From: JBGTFE01 sp036403235
GTDB taxonomy: Bacteria; Acidobacteriota; Blastocatellia; Pyrinomonadales; Pyrinomonadaceae
Length of the DNA stretch: 64,000 bases
Assembly: GCA_036403235.1 (NCBI GenBank)
Contig: DASWRI010000017.1
Span: 37,753 to 101,752 of the forward strand
Reading direction: 5' to 3'
Each line of letters starts with the position of its first letter. Position 1 is the stretch's first letter. Shown here in pieces: positions 7,271 through 14,472 of the stretch. A program made the position numbers and the translations under genes. The notes under the pieces were generated by a model. That model had not been told where the DNA came from. It saw nothing but the letters and a program-made list of their open reading frames with translations, and did no database searches.

Positions 7271-9202
7271 CTATTTCATATATTTATCCAAAAAATCGGC
7301 GACGAGCGGGTACAGCTCGAGCCGGTTTTTTAGTTTTGAGATGCCGTGTCCTTCGTCGTCGTAGAGTTTATACTGGACGATTGCGCCTCTATTTTTGAGC
7401 GCGGTCACGATTTGCTCGGCTTCGGTGTAGGGAACGCGCGGGTCGTTTTTGCCCTGAATAACGAAAAGCGGCGCTTTGATTTTATCGACTCGGGCGAGCG
7501 GCGAAATGCTTTTCAGAAAATCCAAATCCTTGTCGAGCATGCCGTATTCGACTTCGCGCTGGCGACGCCGGTAGCCGCTCGTGTTTTTCAAAAAACTTTC
7601 CCAGTTGGCGATGCCGACCGTATCGACCGCCGCCGCCCACAAATCCGGGTAAAGCGTAATCGCGGCGAGCGTCATATAGCCGCCATAGCTTCCGCCCATG
7701 ACGGCGATTCGCTTATAGTCCGCGCCGCCCGTGCGTTTCAGCCACTCGACCGCCGCGGCCAAATCCTTGACCGAATCTTCGCGTTTTCGCACGTCGTCGA
7801 GATGCGTAAAAGTTTTGCCGTAGCCGGTCGAGCCGCGCACGTTGGTTGCCAGGATGGCGTAGCCGCGCGCGAGAAAATATTGATAGAGCGAATTAAAACC
7901 GGGGCGTTCCTGTCCTTCCGGCCCGCCGTGAACCGAAACGATGACGGGCAGATTCTGCGTCTGCCCGACGCTGATGCTCGTCTTGTCGCCCTTGGCAACG
8001 AGCTGTTCGGGTTTGTAATACCAGGCGGGAATCTCGCGGCCGTCGAAGGTTTTAAATTTTATAAGCTGCGGCTCGACAAACGAGCTTTGCGGAATTCCCG
8101 AGCGCGAGCTTTTCGTCAGCTGCGTCAGATTTTTTGTCTGCAAATCATAAATCCAGATGTCGGAGTTGTATTTCGCCGAGTTAAACGTAAAAGCCAGCTT
8201 GCCGCCGTCTTTGGAAAACTCGAGCCCGCCGACAATGCCCTGCGCGGGCAGCTGCACCGTTTCGTCTTTTTCCAGAATTTTTGTAATCAAAGGCTTGCCG
8301 TTGACCTCTAATCCGCGCAGATGAAGCTCGGAAAAACCTTCGCGGTTGACGGTATAGGCTACGCGGTCGCCGCGCGGCGAAACTCTGACGCTTTCGACGT
8401 CCCAGACGGGCGCGTTCCGGTCGACGAAAAGCTGGTTTGCGCCGTCCGTCCGCAAATTGTCGATTTGCGCCAGAGAGAAAAACTCGCGGTCTTTATTGGT
8501 CGTTAAGACAATCGAATCGCCGTCAGGCAAAAAATGCACGTCGCCGAACTCGGCCGCGCCGGCGTGTTTTGTAATGTGAGTCGCCGCTTTTGTTTTCGGG
8601 TCGATTAAATACAAATCGTTGTCGAGACTAAGCTCCGTTCCCGAGCGCGAAACGACGATTTGCGAGCCTTTGGCGGAAACGCCCGCGACGTCGTTGCTGC
8701 CGTCCTGCTGATAGATTAATTCTTCTTTGCCGGAAGCGATGTCCATCGAATAAACGTCGAAAAAGTTTCGGTCGCGCTTGTTTGAAGAATAGAAGATGCG
8801 CGTTCCGTCCCCGGTAAAATCGCCGAAATTGTAGCGCACTTTCGGGTCGCTGGTCAGTTGTTTTATTTCCGCGCCGTCGCTTGAGAGCCAGAAAAACTGC
8901 GTGTTTTCGTCGCCGCCCGAAGCTTTTCCGAAAACGAGGCCGTTGCCCGCCGGCGACCAGCGCACAAAACCGACGTTGTCCTGAAAAGACGTGATTTGTT
9001 CCGGGTATCCGCCCGATGAGTCCATCATCCAGATTTGCGAAGTTCCGGTGATGTTCGTCAAAAAAGCGATGCGTTTTCCGTCCGCCGAAAACGAAGGGCT
9101 GCCGGCCGAACGAATGTTTAGATAGCGCTCGATTGAATAATTTTGAGCAAACCCGATGGAAGCGAAAAGCAAGAGAAAAAAGGCGCAAAATATCTTTTTC
9201 AT
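7271..9202 (-). CDS. Secreted S9 family serine peptidase (prolyl oligopeptidase/acylaminoacyl-peptidase type)
   Basis: 643 residues. Signal peptide (KKIFCAFFLLLFASIGFAQ), a TolB/WD40-like beta-propeller over roughly residues 25-380 (PSFSADGKRIAF, RWSPAGNGLVF), then an alpha/beta-hydrolase peptidase domain. Catalytic Ser is in GGSYGGYM (about residue 505), Asp in QGKNDPRVPY and His in DEGHGISKL. Family members cleave short peptides, the propeller gating access. ATG 9202 follows a GAGGA ribosome site; an upstream in-frame start at 9268 is unnecessary. Length is typical of the family. It stands alone on its strand, with the PNPOx-family gene upstream and a hairpin repeat between them. Confidence 0.93.
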   Translation of the reverse strand: MKKIFCAFFLLLFASIGFAQNYSIERYLNIRSAGSPSFSADGKRIAFLTNITGTSQIWMMDSSGGYPEQITSFQDNVGFVRWSPAGNGLVFGKASGGDENTQFFWLSSDGAEIKQLTSDPKVRYNFGDFTGDGTRIFYSSNKRDRNFFDVYSMDIASGKEELIYQQDGSNDVAGVSAKGSQIVVSRSGTELSLDNDLYLIDPKTKAATHITKHAGAAEFGDVHFLPDGDSIVLTTNKDREFFSLAQIDNLRTDGANQLFVDRNAPVWDVESVRVSPRGDRVAYTVNREGFSELHLRGLEVNGKPLITKILEKDETVQLPAQGIVGGLEFSKDGGKLAFTFNSAKYNSDIWIYDLQTKNLTQLTKSSRSGIPQSSFVEPQLIKFKTFDGREIPAWYYKPEQLVAKGDKTSISVGQTQNLPVIVSVHGGPEGQERPGFNSLYQYFLARGYAILATNVRGSTGYGKTFTHLDDVRKREDSVKDLAAAVEWLKRTGGADYKRIAVMGGSYGGYMTLAAITLYPDLWAAAVDTVGIANWESFLKNTSGYRRRQREVEYGMLDKDLDFLKSISPLARVDKIKAPLFVIQGKNDPRVPYTEAEQIVTALKNRGAIVQYKLYDDEGHGISKLKNRLELYPLVADFLDKYMK

Positions 9203-9276
9203 AAAATCCTCGTCAGTAAATTTATGAAAATTATAACTCAATTTGCGAATTTGTGAATCGATTGGCAACAGAACCG

Positions 9277-9336
9277 AAAACTGAAAGCTGAAAACTGAAA
9301 ATTATTTTATCTTTCAGTTTTCAGCTTTCAGTTTTT
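9277..9336. repeat. Word-repeat hairpin (CTGAAAACTGAAAGCTG type)
   Basis: Left arm of CTGAAAGCTGAAAACTGAAA pairs with TTTCAGTTTTCAGCTTTCAG. Same word family as the hairpins at 46741 and 60443. Downstream of the PNPOx-family gene, where it can act as a terminator. Confidence 0.75.
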
Positions 9337-9355
9337 ACCTTCCCCGGTGATTTTA

Positions 9356-9847
9356 TTACAAATTTATCTTTTCGTTTTCGCCGACGTCAGCGCGCTCGCC
9401 GGTCGCCAGCGCCTTCAAAAATCCGAGCGCCTGCGCGACTTTGCTCGATGGCGCGTCCCAGTATTCGGCCTGCTCGACTTCGACTTTGAGCAAAACCAAA
9501 TCGGGCGAATCCTTGCCTTCGGGAAACCACGCTTTGAGAATGTCGTTCCAGTATTCGTCAATCTTTTCCTGGTCTTTGACAATCGAGCCGCGGCCCGAAA
9601 CCGAAACGTATTTATTGTCTTCGGGCGCGCCGTATGAGACGTTGACGCGGTTGTCTCTTTCGATTTCTTCGGCCTTGTGCGTCTCGCTGCTTGTAAAAAA
9701 CCATAAATCGCCGTCAAATTCGAAATCCTGCGTCTGCATCGGGCGCGAGCGCAAAACGCCGCCGTCGTTGGTCGTCAGCATCGCAAAATCTATATCTTTA
9801 ATCAACTCGTTTAATTTTTCGATTGATTCCTGTCTTGTATCTGCCAT
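9356..9847 (-). CDS. Pyridoxamine 5'-phosphate oxidase-family protein (general stress protein 26 type)
   Basis: 163 residues, no signal peptide. The split-barrel pattern is clear: DIDFAMLTTNDGGVLRSRPM, LWFFTSSETHKAEEIERD, VNVSYGAPEDNKYVSVSGRG, then EYWNDILKAWFPEGKDSPDLVLLKV and a C-terminal AEYWDAPSS. This is the arrangement of GSP26-like flavin-binding proteins, which bind FMN or related flavins; the true PNPOx reaction is not expected. ATG 9847 has AAGGAAGG upstream, so the longer frame up to 9907 is discarded. Likely a soluble stress-related protein. Single gene; a hairpin repeat lies downstream. Confidence 0.88.
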   Translation of the reverse strand: MADTRQESIEKLNELIKDIDFAMLTTNDGGVLRSRPMQTQDFEFDGDLWFFTSSETHKAEEIERDNRVNVSYGAPEDNKYVSVSGRGSIVKDQEKIDEYWNDILKAWFPEGKDSPDLVLLKVEVEQAEYWDAPSSKVAQALGFLKALATGERADVGENEKINL

Positions 9848-9942
9848 TTTCACCTTCCTTATTCGATAAATCTGTTTGGAATTCAAACATAAAAAATAAT
9901 TAAGCAAATGCCGTTCCGTGAGAGGTAATTCGTAATTGATTT

Positions 9943-10020
9943 TTACTTGTATTTCGAGAAAAACGCGAGAATGTCGCCGAGCATTTCCTTTGTCGCCGTG
10001 TGTTTCCTGTCGGTCAGCAT
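9943..10020 (-). pseudogene. Possible C-terminal remnant of a hydrolase gene
   Basis: A 25-codon piece ending ...KEMLGDILAFFSKYK-stop resembles the last helix of alpha/beta-hydrolase or S9-type proteins. The frame is interrupted just upstream by the terminator of the Cys-rich peptide gene, so no full domain remains. It has no ribosome site. Weak evidence; could be chance. Confidence 0.25.
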
Positions 10021-10051
10021 CGTATCGCTATTTTTTAGCCGTAAATAAAAG

Positions 10052-10087
10052 AAAAAGCCCCGACCCGATTAAGGACGAGGCTTTTTT
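10052..10087 (-). terminator. Terminator of the first Cys-rich peptide gene
   Basis: Stem around AAAAAGCC / GGCTTTTTT with internal G-C pairs. Read on the minus strand it ends in a T-run, 16 bases after the stop codon at 10103. Confidence 0.7.
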
Positions 10088-10102
10088 GAAATCGTATGAC
10101 TT

Positions 10103-10354
10103 CTAGTAGCATATCAATGGATAGCAGCCGTCGGCGCAGTCATAATACCGCGGCAGACAGACGGTTGCCACGCAGTTTCTGTCGCTATACTGGCAAGTGT
10201 ATTGCGCACAGCGAAGATATTCCGCGTAACAATCTTCGCAGCAATCAGTCGCTTCAGCTTTACCAATCGTCGAAGATGCAAAAAACAGTCCGGCCGAAAG
10301 CACGCCTAAAATCAGAAGCTTCCGGTAAATTTTCAAATTTAGAACACTTAACAT
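10103..10354 (-). CDS. Secreted Cys-rich peptide A
   Basis: 83 residues: signal peptide (KLLILGVLSAGLFFASSTIGKA) and a mature part of about 50 residues with ten Cys in the order C-C-x2-C-x6-C-x3-C-x6-C-x4-C-x6-C-x3-C-x4-C. Even Cys number and export suggest up to five disulfides. The spacing is shared with peptide B at 10450, so they are paralogues. AAGGAGAAAT precedes the ATG. It has its own terminator and, upstream, the palindrome GACTTA-N6-TAAGTC also found before peptide B. A thioredoxin-like membrane protein gene lies 0.4 kb upstream on the same strand. Function unknown; I recognise no named family. Confidence 0.8.
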   Translation of the reverse strand: MLSVLNLKIYRKLLILGVLSAGLFFASSTIGKAEATDCCEDCYAEYLRCAQYTCQYSDRNCVATVCLPRYYDCADGCYPLICY

Positions 10355-10375
10355 GATTATTTCTCCTTGGGATAT

Positions 10376-10393
10376 GACTTAGAAATTTAAGTC
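10376..10393 (-). promoter_or_regulatory. Palindrome in the leader of Cys-rich peptide A
   Basis: GACTTAGAAATTTAAGTC, next to TTGGGATATGACTT (+ strand), a 14-mer identical in the leader of peptide B. Operator or RNA hairpin just before the ribosome site. Confidence 0.5.
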
Positions 10394-10403
10394 AGGATGA
10401 AAA

Positions 10404-10440
10404 GAAAAAGTCTCGCGTTTATTAAACGCGAGACTTTTTC
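10404..10440 (-). terminator. Terminator of Cys-rich peptide B gene
   Basis: Near-perfect stem GAAAAAGTCTCGCGTTTA with its complement and a minimal loop, T-rich on the minus strand. It separates the two peptide genes, so peptide A probably has its own promoter. Confidence 0.8.
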
Positions 10441-10449
10441 AAATAAAAT

Positions 10450-10716
10450 TTAGCAAAGCGGGTCGCAGTTGTTTTGGCAATAGCCGTAAACCGGGTCGCA
10501 GTTTTCCTCAACGCACTGCTCATATTTCGACGGATTTTGCGGATAATGAAGCCGGCAGTCACTTTTACAGGCTTTGTAATCCGGTTCGCACGATGAACAG
10601 CAAAACGATGCCGCAGCGGTATTTTGATTGACCGAAACGGCAGCAAACAATCCGAATGTCAGGACGCACAAAATCGACAGCTTTTTGACGATTTTTAAGC
10701 TCGTAACACTTAGCAT
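10450..10716 (-). CDS. Secreted Cys-rich peptide B
   Basis: 88 residues, paralogue of peptide A. Signal peptide (KLSILCVLTFGLFAAVSVN) with the same MLSV-x-x-LKI start, then ten Cys in the order C-C-x2-C-x6-C-x3-C-x13-C-x4-C-x6-C-x3-C-x3-C. The spacing equals peptide A except for a longer central loop and the last interval. Sequence between Cys residues is very different, which is typical of small disulfide-rich proteins under relaxed or diversifying selection. Start ATG follows AAGGAGAATTTAT. It is 56 bases downstream of the thioredoxin-like gene, probably in its transcript. Function unknown; a substrate of the neighbouring thioredoxin-like protein is an attractive inference. Confidence 0.82.
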   Translation of the reverse strand: MLSVTSLKIVKKLSILCVLTFGLFAAVSVNQNTAAASFCCSSCEPDYKACKSDCRLHYPQNPSKYEQCVEENCDPVYGYCQNNCDPLC

Positions 10717-10742
10717 ATAAATTCTCCTTATTTTTGGGATAT

Positions 10743-10757
10743 GACTTGGAATAAGTC
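10743..10757 (-). promoter_or_regulatory. Palindrome in the leader of Cys-rich peptide B
   Basis: GACTTGGAATAAGTC (+ strand) preceded by TTGGGATATGACTT, as in the leader of peptide A. It lies between the stop of the thioredoxin-like gene and the ribosome site of peptide B. Confidence 0.5.
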
Positions 10758-10772
10758 CGAATTAATAAATTA

Positions 10773-11285
10773 TTACTGCAAGCTTTCGAAGACTTCCTTT
10801 TCTCTTTCGGGCGGCAGTTTTCCGACCCAAACCTTTTTTATCTCGCCGTTTTTATCGGTCAGAATCAGGGTCGGAGTCCCGCTCACATTCAAAGCGGCGA
10901 AATCCGCCTGCCGTTTGTCTTCGATCGAAACGTTGATTTGTTTGAGATATTCCTGCCCGTTTTCCACCGAATGCGGGAAGAGGGCAATCACGCGCACGTT
11001 TTTTTCGCCGGCAAGCCCGGTTATTTTCCGGTAAAACTCGGCGCTTTCCGAGCAGAAGTGACAGTCTTTTCTGAGCGCCATCAGCAAAGTTTTATCCTTC
11101 GCCGAAAAATCCGTATCGGGCAAAGCGATTTTTGCGCCGACTTCGGGCTGTTTTCGTTCCAGATTCGGCGCGGGAGCCGAATCGTTCAAAACGAATTTTT
11201 TGACCATCACGATGCCTAAAATTATCGCCACCAGAATAATTGCAATGTTGGCGAACAACTCGATTCTTTTGTAGGTTGTTGACAT
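10773..11285 (-). CDS. Membrane-anchored thioredoxin-fold protein (TlpA-like)
   Basis: 170 residues. One N-terminal transmembrane helix (IAIILVAIILGIVMVKKFV) holds a thioredoxin-like domain outside the cytoplasmic membrane. The active-site motif is CHFC in LRKDCHFCSESAEFY, followed by the cis-Pro region VSGTPTLILTDKNGEI. TlpA/ResA-like proteins of this layout reduce or exchange disulfides in exported proteins. The start at 11285 lacks a good ribosome site. The next gene on the same strand, 56 bases away, encodes a ten-Cys secreted peptide, and a second follows. This makes disulfide handling of those peptides the most likely job (inference). CxxC with His-Phe in the middle is unlike the usual CGPC. 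Confidence 0.88.
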   Translation of the reverse strand: MSTTYKRIELFANIAIILVAIILGIVMVKKFVLNDSAPAPNLERKQPEVGAKIALPDTDFSAKDKTLLMALRKDCHFCSESAEFYRKITGLAGEKNVRVIALFPHSVENGQEYLKQINVSIEDKRQADFAALNVSGTPTLILTDKNGEIKKVWVGKLPPEREKEVFESLQ

Positions 11286-11418
11286 AGGAGATATTGCGGA
11301 TAAATTAAATTTCCCCTACATTAACCGATTCTTTTTGTAAGGTCAAGAAAAAAATAATAAATGAAAGGCGGCTGATAATTTAAAAAAACTGTTTATTGTT
11401 GTTATATAATAAGTAGAT

Positions 11419-11937
11419 ATGATTATTGAAACCCCTCGAACAATTCTGCGGATGCTGACGCTCGACGACCTCGACGCAGTCTCCGCCGTATTCAGTAATC
11501 CGGAGGTGATGAAATATCTGGGAGAGACCTGTCTGCCGATTTCGAGAGAAGAATCACAGAGCATTGTCGAGAGCATCCTCAGGCTCTGGCAGAGAAAAGG
11601 TTTCGGCAGAATGGCCGTCATTTCCAAAGCCGACGATAAATTAATCGGCATTGCCGGACTGCGCTTTTTCGAAGGCGACGCCGAGCTTTTCTATCTTCTC
11701 GACGAACCATACTGGCGCAAAGGTCTGGCGACGGAAATCGGCCGGGAAATTCTCAGATACGGTTTTGAAACGCACGATTTTCCGCGCATCATCGCCGTCA
11801 CGCGCCCGGCCAACAAAGCAACTCTCAGAGTGCTCGAAAAACTCGGCTTAAAATTTGAAAAGTCGGACATGATTGTCGGCGTCTTTGCCAGTATTTACCA
11901 GATTTCGAAAGAAGATTTCGAAGCCTCCGAAAAGTAA
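11419..11937 (+). CDS. GNAT-family N-acetyltransferase (RimJ/RimL-like)
   Basis: 172 residues, cytosolic. Begins IIETPRTILRMLTLDDLDAV, the usual opening of Acetyltransf_3 proteins, and contains the acetyl-CoA binding stretch YWRKGLATEIGREILRYGF and the late motif RPANKATLRVLEKLGLKF. Members acetylate N-terminal amines of proteins, antibiotics or small metabolites; the substrate here cannot be read. A TATAAT box at 11405-11410 lies so close to the ATG that the mRNA may be nearly leaderless, and no ribosome site is present. It stands alone between the thioredoxin-like gene (divergent) and a secreted protein gene. Confidence 0.9.
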   Translation: MIIETPRTILRMLTLDDLDAVSAVFSNPEVMKYLGETCLPISREESQSIVESILRLWQRKGFGRMAVISKADDKLIGIAGLRFFEGDAELFYLLDEPYWRKGLATEIGREILRYGFETHDFPRIIAVTRPANKATLRVLEKLGLKFEKSDMIVGVFASIYQISKEDFEASEK

Positions 11938-12047
11938 AAAAATCCTTCGCATTCGTTTTACGCTTGATTGAAAACTTCATTTAATATACATTTACCGATT
12001 AGATTTTCCCCATAAAAAATTTTACCAATCAGGAAGTATCAAAGATT

Positions 12048-12836
12048 ATGAAATTAAAAATATTTATTTTATTCGCTTCTCTATGTTGTTTTTCGACTGC
12101 TTTCGGGCAGAACGTCGAAAAAACCTTGCAGAAGTCTTATCAGAAATGGAGTCAGGAAGAGGCGCTGAAGATTATCTCGAGCAAGCCGTTTGCCGACCAG
12201 TATCAATCGTCCTCCGGTATGAACGCGATTGCGCAGCAGCAGCAGGCGCGCGAACAGGCGGACACTTTTCTCGGCGGCAATCAGCGCGGCAGAACCATCG
12301 ACGGTGTTCGAACCGTGACGCCGATTGTCATCCGTCTGCACTCGGCTTTGCCCGTCCGTCAGGCGCAGGTTCGGCTCCGGCAGATTCAGGCCGGCTATGA
12401 CAAGATGAACGGCGAGGAGCGCAAAAAATTCGACGAATCGCAAAAAATTATGCTCGAGTGCGCGATTTGCAAAGATTACTATGTCGTGACCATCACCAAA
12501 TTTACCGATTCGTCGGGAACATCGGTTGACAACGGAATTTTTCAGCTGATGAAATTCGAAGACTTTAAAGGCAAAATCTGGCTGGTCAACGATAAGGACG
12601 AAAAACGCGAGCTGGCGCAGTTTACGCCGCCGAAAAAAGCGGGCGAACCGGCCGTTTTTTACTTTAAGCGGACGGACGAAAAGGGAAATCTGCTGCTGAC
12701 GACCGACAGCAAAACTTTGAAGTTCGTTTTTTCAAACGATTTGCTCGACGACGACAACCAGTACAGCTATCTTCTGCCGAGAACTTTCGAATTCAGCGTC
12801 TCGAAACTGATTTTTAACAATAAAGTCGAATTTTAG
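12048..12836 (+). CDS. Secreted protein of unknown function
   Basis: 262 residues with a signal peptide (IFILFASLCCFSTAFGQ). The mature protein starts with a helical segment, KWSQEEALKIISSKPFADQY, of a kind common in Acidobacteria hypothetical proteins, then a Gln-rich stretch, a beta-rich domain with VIRLHSALPVRQAQVRLRQI, a CAICKDYYVVTITKF segment, and an end rich in aromatic strands. No catalytic motif is recognised. GGAAG lies upstream of the ATG at a longish distance. A terminator hairpin shared with the convergent TIR-like gene follows. Export is clear; function is not. Confidence 0.8.
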   Translation: MKLKIFILFASLCCFSTAFGQNVEKTLQKSYQKWSQEEALKIISSKPFADQYQSSSGMNAIAQQQQAREQADTFLGGNQRGRTIDGVRTVTPIVIRLHSALPVRQAQVRLRQIQAGYDKMNGEERKKFDESQKIMLECAICKDYYVVTITKFTDSSGTSVDNGIFQLMKFEDFKGKIWLVNDKDEKRELAQFTPPKKAGEPAVFYFKRTDEKGNLLLTTDSKTLKFVFSNDLLDDDNQYSYLLPRTFEFSVSKLIFNNKVEF

Positions 12837-12854
12837 ATTCGAAGGCGAGTTAAA

Positions 12855-12897
12855 AAATAAAAAAGAGGCTTTCCGTCGGGAAGCCTCTTTTTTATTT
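12855..12897. terminator. Bidirectional terminator between convergent genes
   Basis: AAATAAAAAAGAGGCTTTCC pairs with GGGAAGCCTCTTTTTTATTT around a GTCG loop; A-run and T-run flank the stem on both strands. Confidence 0.8.
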
Positions 12898-12922
12898 CTT
12901 TCTATGCGCGGTATTTGGAAAA

Positions 12923-13834
12923 TTACAATGCTTTTATAAATTTGCGCACCGTATCGGCAATCGGTTTAATATTCGATTTATCATCGAGCGCCGCGTAAAT
13001 GTCGCCGCCCAAATCAGCGGGCATTTTTGCGCCCTTCTCCAAAATGATTAAGACGTTTTCCTTGCCCTTGGCGCTCGTAAAATAACCGGCTTCGAAAACC
13101 ACGTTGTCGCGGGGAACCGCCTTCGAAGTTTGAGTTTTATTTGTAATCGGGTCGTCCTTGGTGAAAAGAAAAATCCCGGCGCTGCAACGCGCCGCGGCGT
13201 CTTCGATTTGGTTGAGAATAGAACGGCTCGGCTCAAAATCCGTCTGCCAGTCGAGAACCGTGACGCCCGATTCTTTTTTGATATAACGCTTCAGCTTTTG
13301 GGCTGTGACGGTCGAGCTGCTCGAATAACCGAGAAAGATGTCGCGGCGTTTTGCCAAATCCGTTTTCCAGTATTCAAAAGGCGTGAGAAAGTGTTTTGTG
13401 TCGAGCCACGCGATGTCCGCGTCGGGCGGAAAAATTCCCGTATAAACTCCGTAATTCGAATCAAACACCACGCGCCGGCTGATGTCTTTCTGAGCCAGCA
13501 CGAGCATCGGCAGGCCGAGCGTATTGCAGAGAGCGCCCTCGTAATGACAATATTCGGTCGGCAGTTTTACTCTGCTGTCCGATGTCTCAAACTCCCATCG
13601 CGGCAGCCCGATAATCGCCGCTCCGATACATTTTCTGGCGATTTCGTCGGCGTCCCGCCGGCTCCATATCTTGTTCGAAGCCAATCCCGGCTTTCCCCTC
13701 GGATTCGTAAATATTTCGGGTATATATTTTAATTGTTCGATTTTTTCGACAATAGACCATTTAAAGTCATTTTGCTTGTCGGATAAAGCATCATCGGACG
13801 GCATACTTACATATATTCGGCGCGCAACTGACAT
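12923..13834 (-). CDS. Two-domain protein with C-terminal TIR-like nucleotide-binding domain
   Basis: 303 residues, no signal peptide. The C-terminal half (from RRDIFLGYSSSS, about residue 164) matches the TIR-like family PF10137 known from CBASS and Pycsar immune effectors: KLKRYIKKESGVTVLDWQ, NQIEDAAARCSAGIFLFTKDD, PRDNVVFEAGYF (Glu as probable NAD-cleaving residue), and MPADLGGDIYAAL. The N-terminal half (RRIYVSMPSDD ... CIGAAIIGLPRWEF ... YHYEGALCNTLGLPMLVLAQ) looks like a second Rossmann-type nucleotide or nucleoside-binding fold. It could be a divergent TIR or deoxyribosyltransferase-like module. No cyclase or other defence gene is adjacent. A defensive NADase or nucleotide sensor is likely but inferred. 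Confidence 0.8.
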   Translation of the reverse strand: MSVARRIYVSMPSDDALSDKQNDFKWSIVEKIEQLKYIPEIFTNPRGKPGLASNKIWSRRDADEIARKCIGAAIIGLPRWEFETSDSRVKLPTEYCHYEGALCNTLGLPMLVLAQKDISRRVVFDSNYGVYTGIFPPDADIAWLDTKHFLTPFEYWKTDLAKRRDIFLGYSSSSTVTAQKLKRYIKKESGVTVLDWQTDFEPSRSILNQIEDAAARCSAGIFLFTKDDPITNKTQTSKAVPRDNVVFEAGYFTSAKGKENVLIILEKGAKMPADLGGDIYAALDDKSNIKPIADTVRKFIKAL

Positions 13835-13948
13835 ATCAATTGTTTCTCACTTTTAAGTAAAATTTTCCCGCCCGCTGCTCGTAACCGCAAAACAATACTG
13901 GCACTATAAATCAGCCTTTGTCTTATTATCAAGCAAAAACAATCGGAT

Positions 13949-14386
13949 TTAGCTTGTATGGTCGTGGACGATGCGCCAGCCTTCTCTGAATTTGCGAAAA
14001 ATTAGAGTGAATTTCCCGTGCGGATTATCTTTTTCGCGGGCCAGCGACCAGCTTCCGAGCACGACGGCCGCGTCTTTCGACAAAACTGTAATGTCCAAAT
14101 CGGAAAAAGTCAGCGTCCCCATTTTCGCGCGCGAATCGTAGCTCTTTTTGTAGCGGTCGAGCGTCGGCTGCCAGCCTTTCGTCACGTTTTCGCTTGAGAC
14201 GAATTTCAGTTCGGGCGATTTCCAGTAGCCCTCCATAAAGCCTTCGATATCGCCCCGATTCCACGCCGCCGCCTGGTCTTCCATCACTTTGCGAATGGCC
14301 GCGCGCGCCTTTTCATCTTTCGTCTGCGCGAGCGCGCCCGCAGCGAAAAATAAAATCAACAAAAATACGGTAAAAATCTTGTTCAT
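13949..14386 (-). CDS. Secreted SnoaL/NTF2-like protein
   Basis: 145 residues. Signal peptide (FTVFLLILFFAAGALAQ) followed by a cone-shaped NTF2-like fold: AIRKVMEDQAAAWNRGDIEGFMEGYWKSPEL, then AAVVLGSWSLAREKDNPHGKFTLIFRKFREGWRIVHDHTS. The pattern with a final GWRI-x-HDH is that of SnoaL-like/DUF4440 ketosteroid-isomerase-type proteins, which may be enzymes or mere ligand-binding units. ATG 14386 is chosen because the signal peptide begins there; the open frame further upstream is only the shadow of the WD40 gene. The ribosome site is weak. It lies downstream of the WD40 gene on the same strand. Confidence 0.87.
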   Translation of the reverse strand: MNKIFTVFLLILFFAAGALAQTKDEKARAAIRKVMEDQAAAWNRGDIEGFMEGYWKSPELKFVSSENVTKGWQPTLDRYKKSYDSRAKMGTLTFSDLDITVLSKDAAVVLGSWSLAREKDNPHGKFTLIFRKFREGWRIVHDHTS

Positions 14387-14472
14387 AATCTTGTAATGTA
14401 GCAGGAAATCCGCGATTTTACACGCGGTTTTTTTACTTTTTGAAACTGACCGGCGCGTTTCGATTTTACGCT

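Noticed and set aside
7346..8311. Plus-strand open frame of 321 codons
   Set aside because: Antisense to the S9 peptidase with its clear Ser-Asp-His motifs; composition typical of a shadow.
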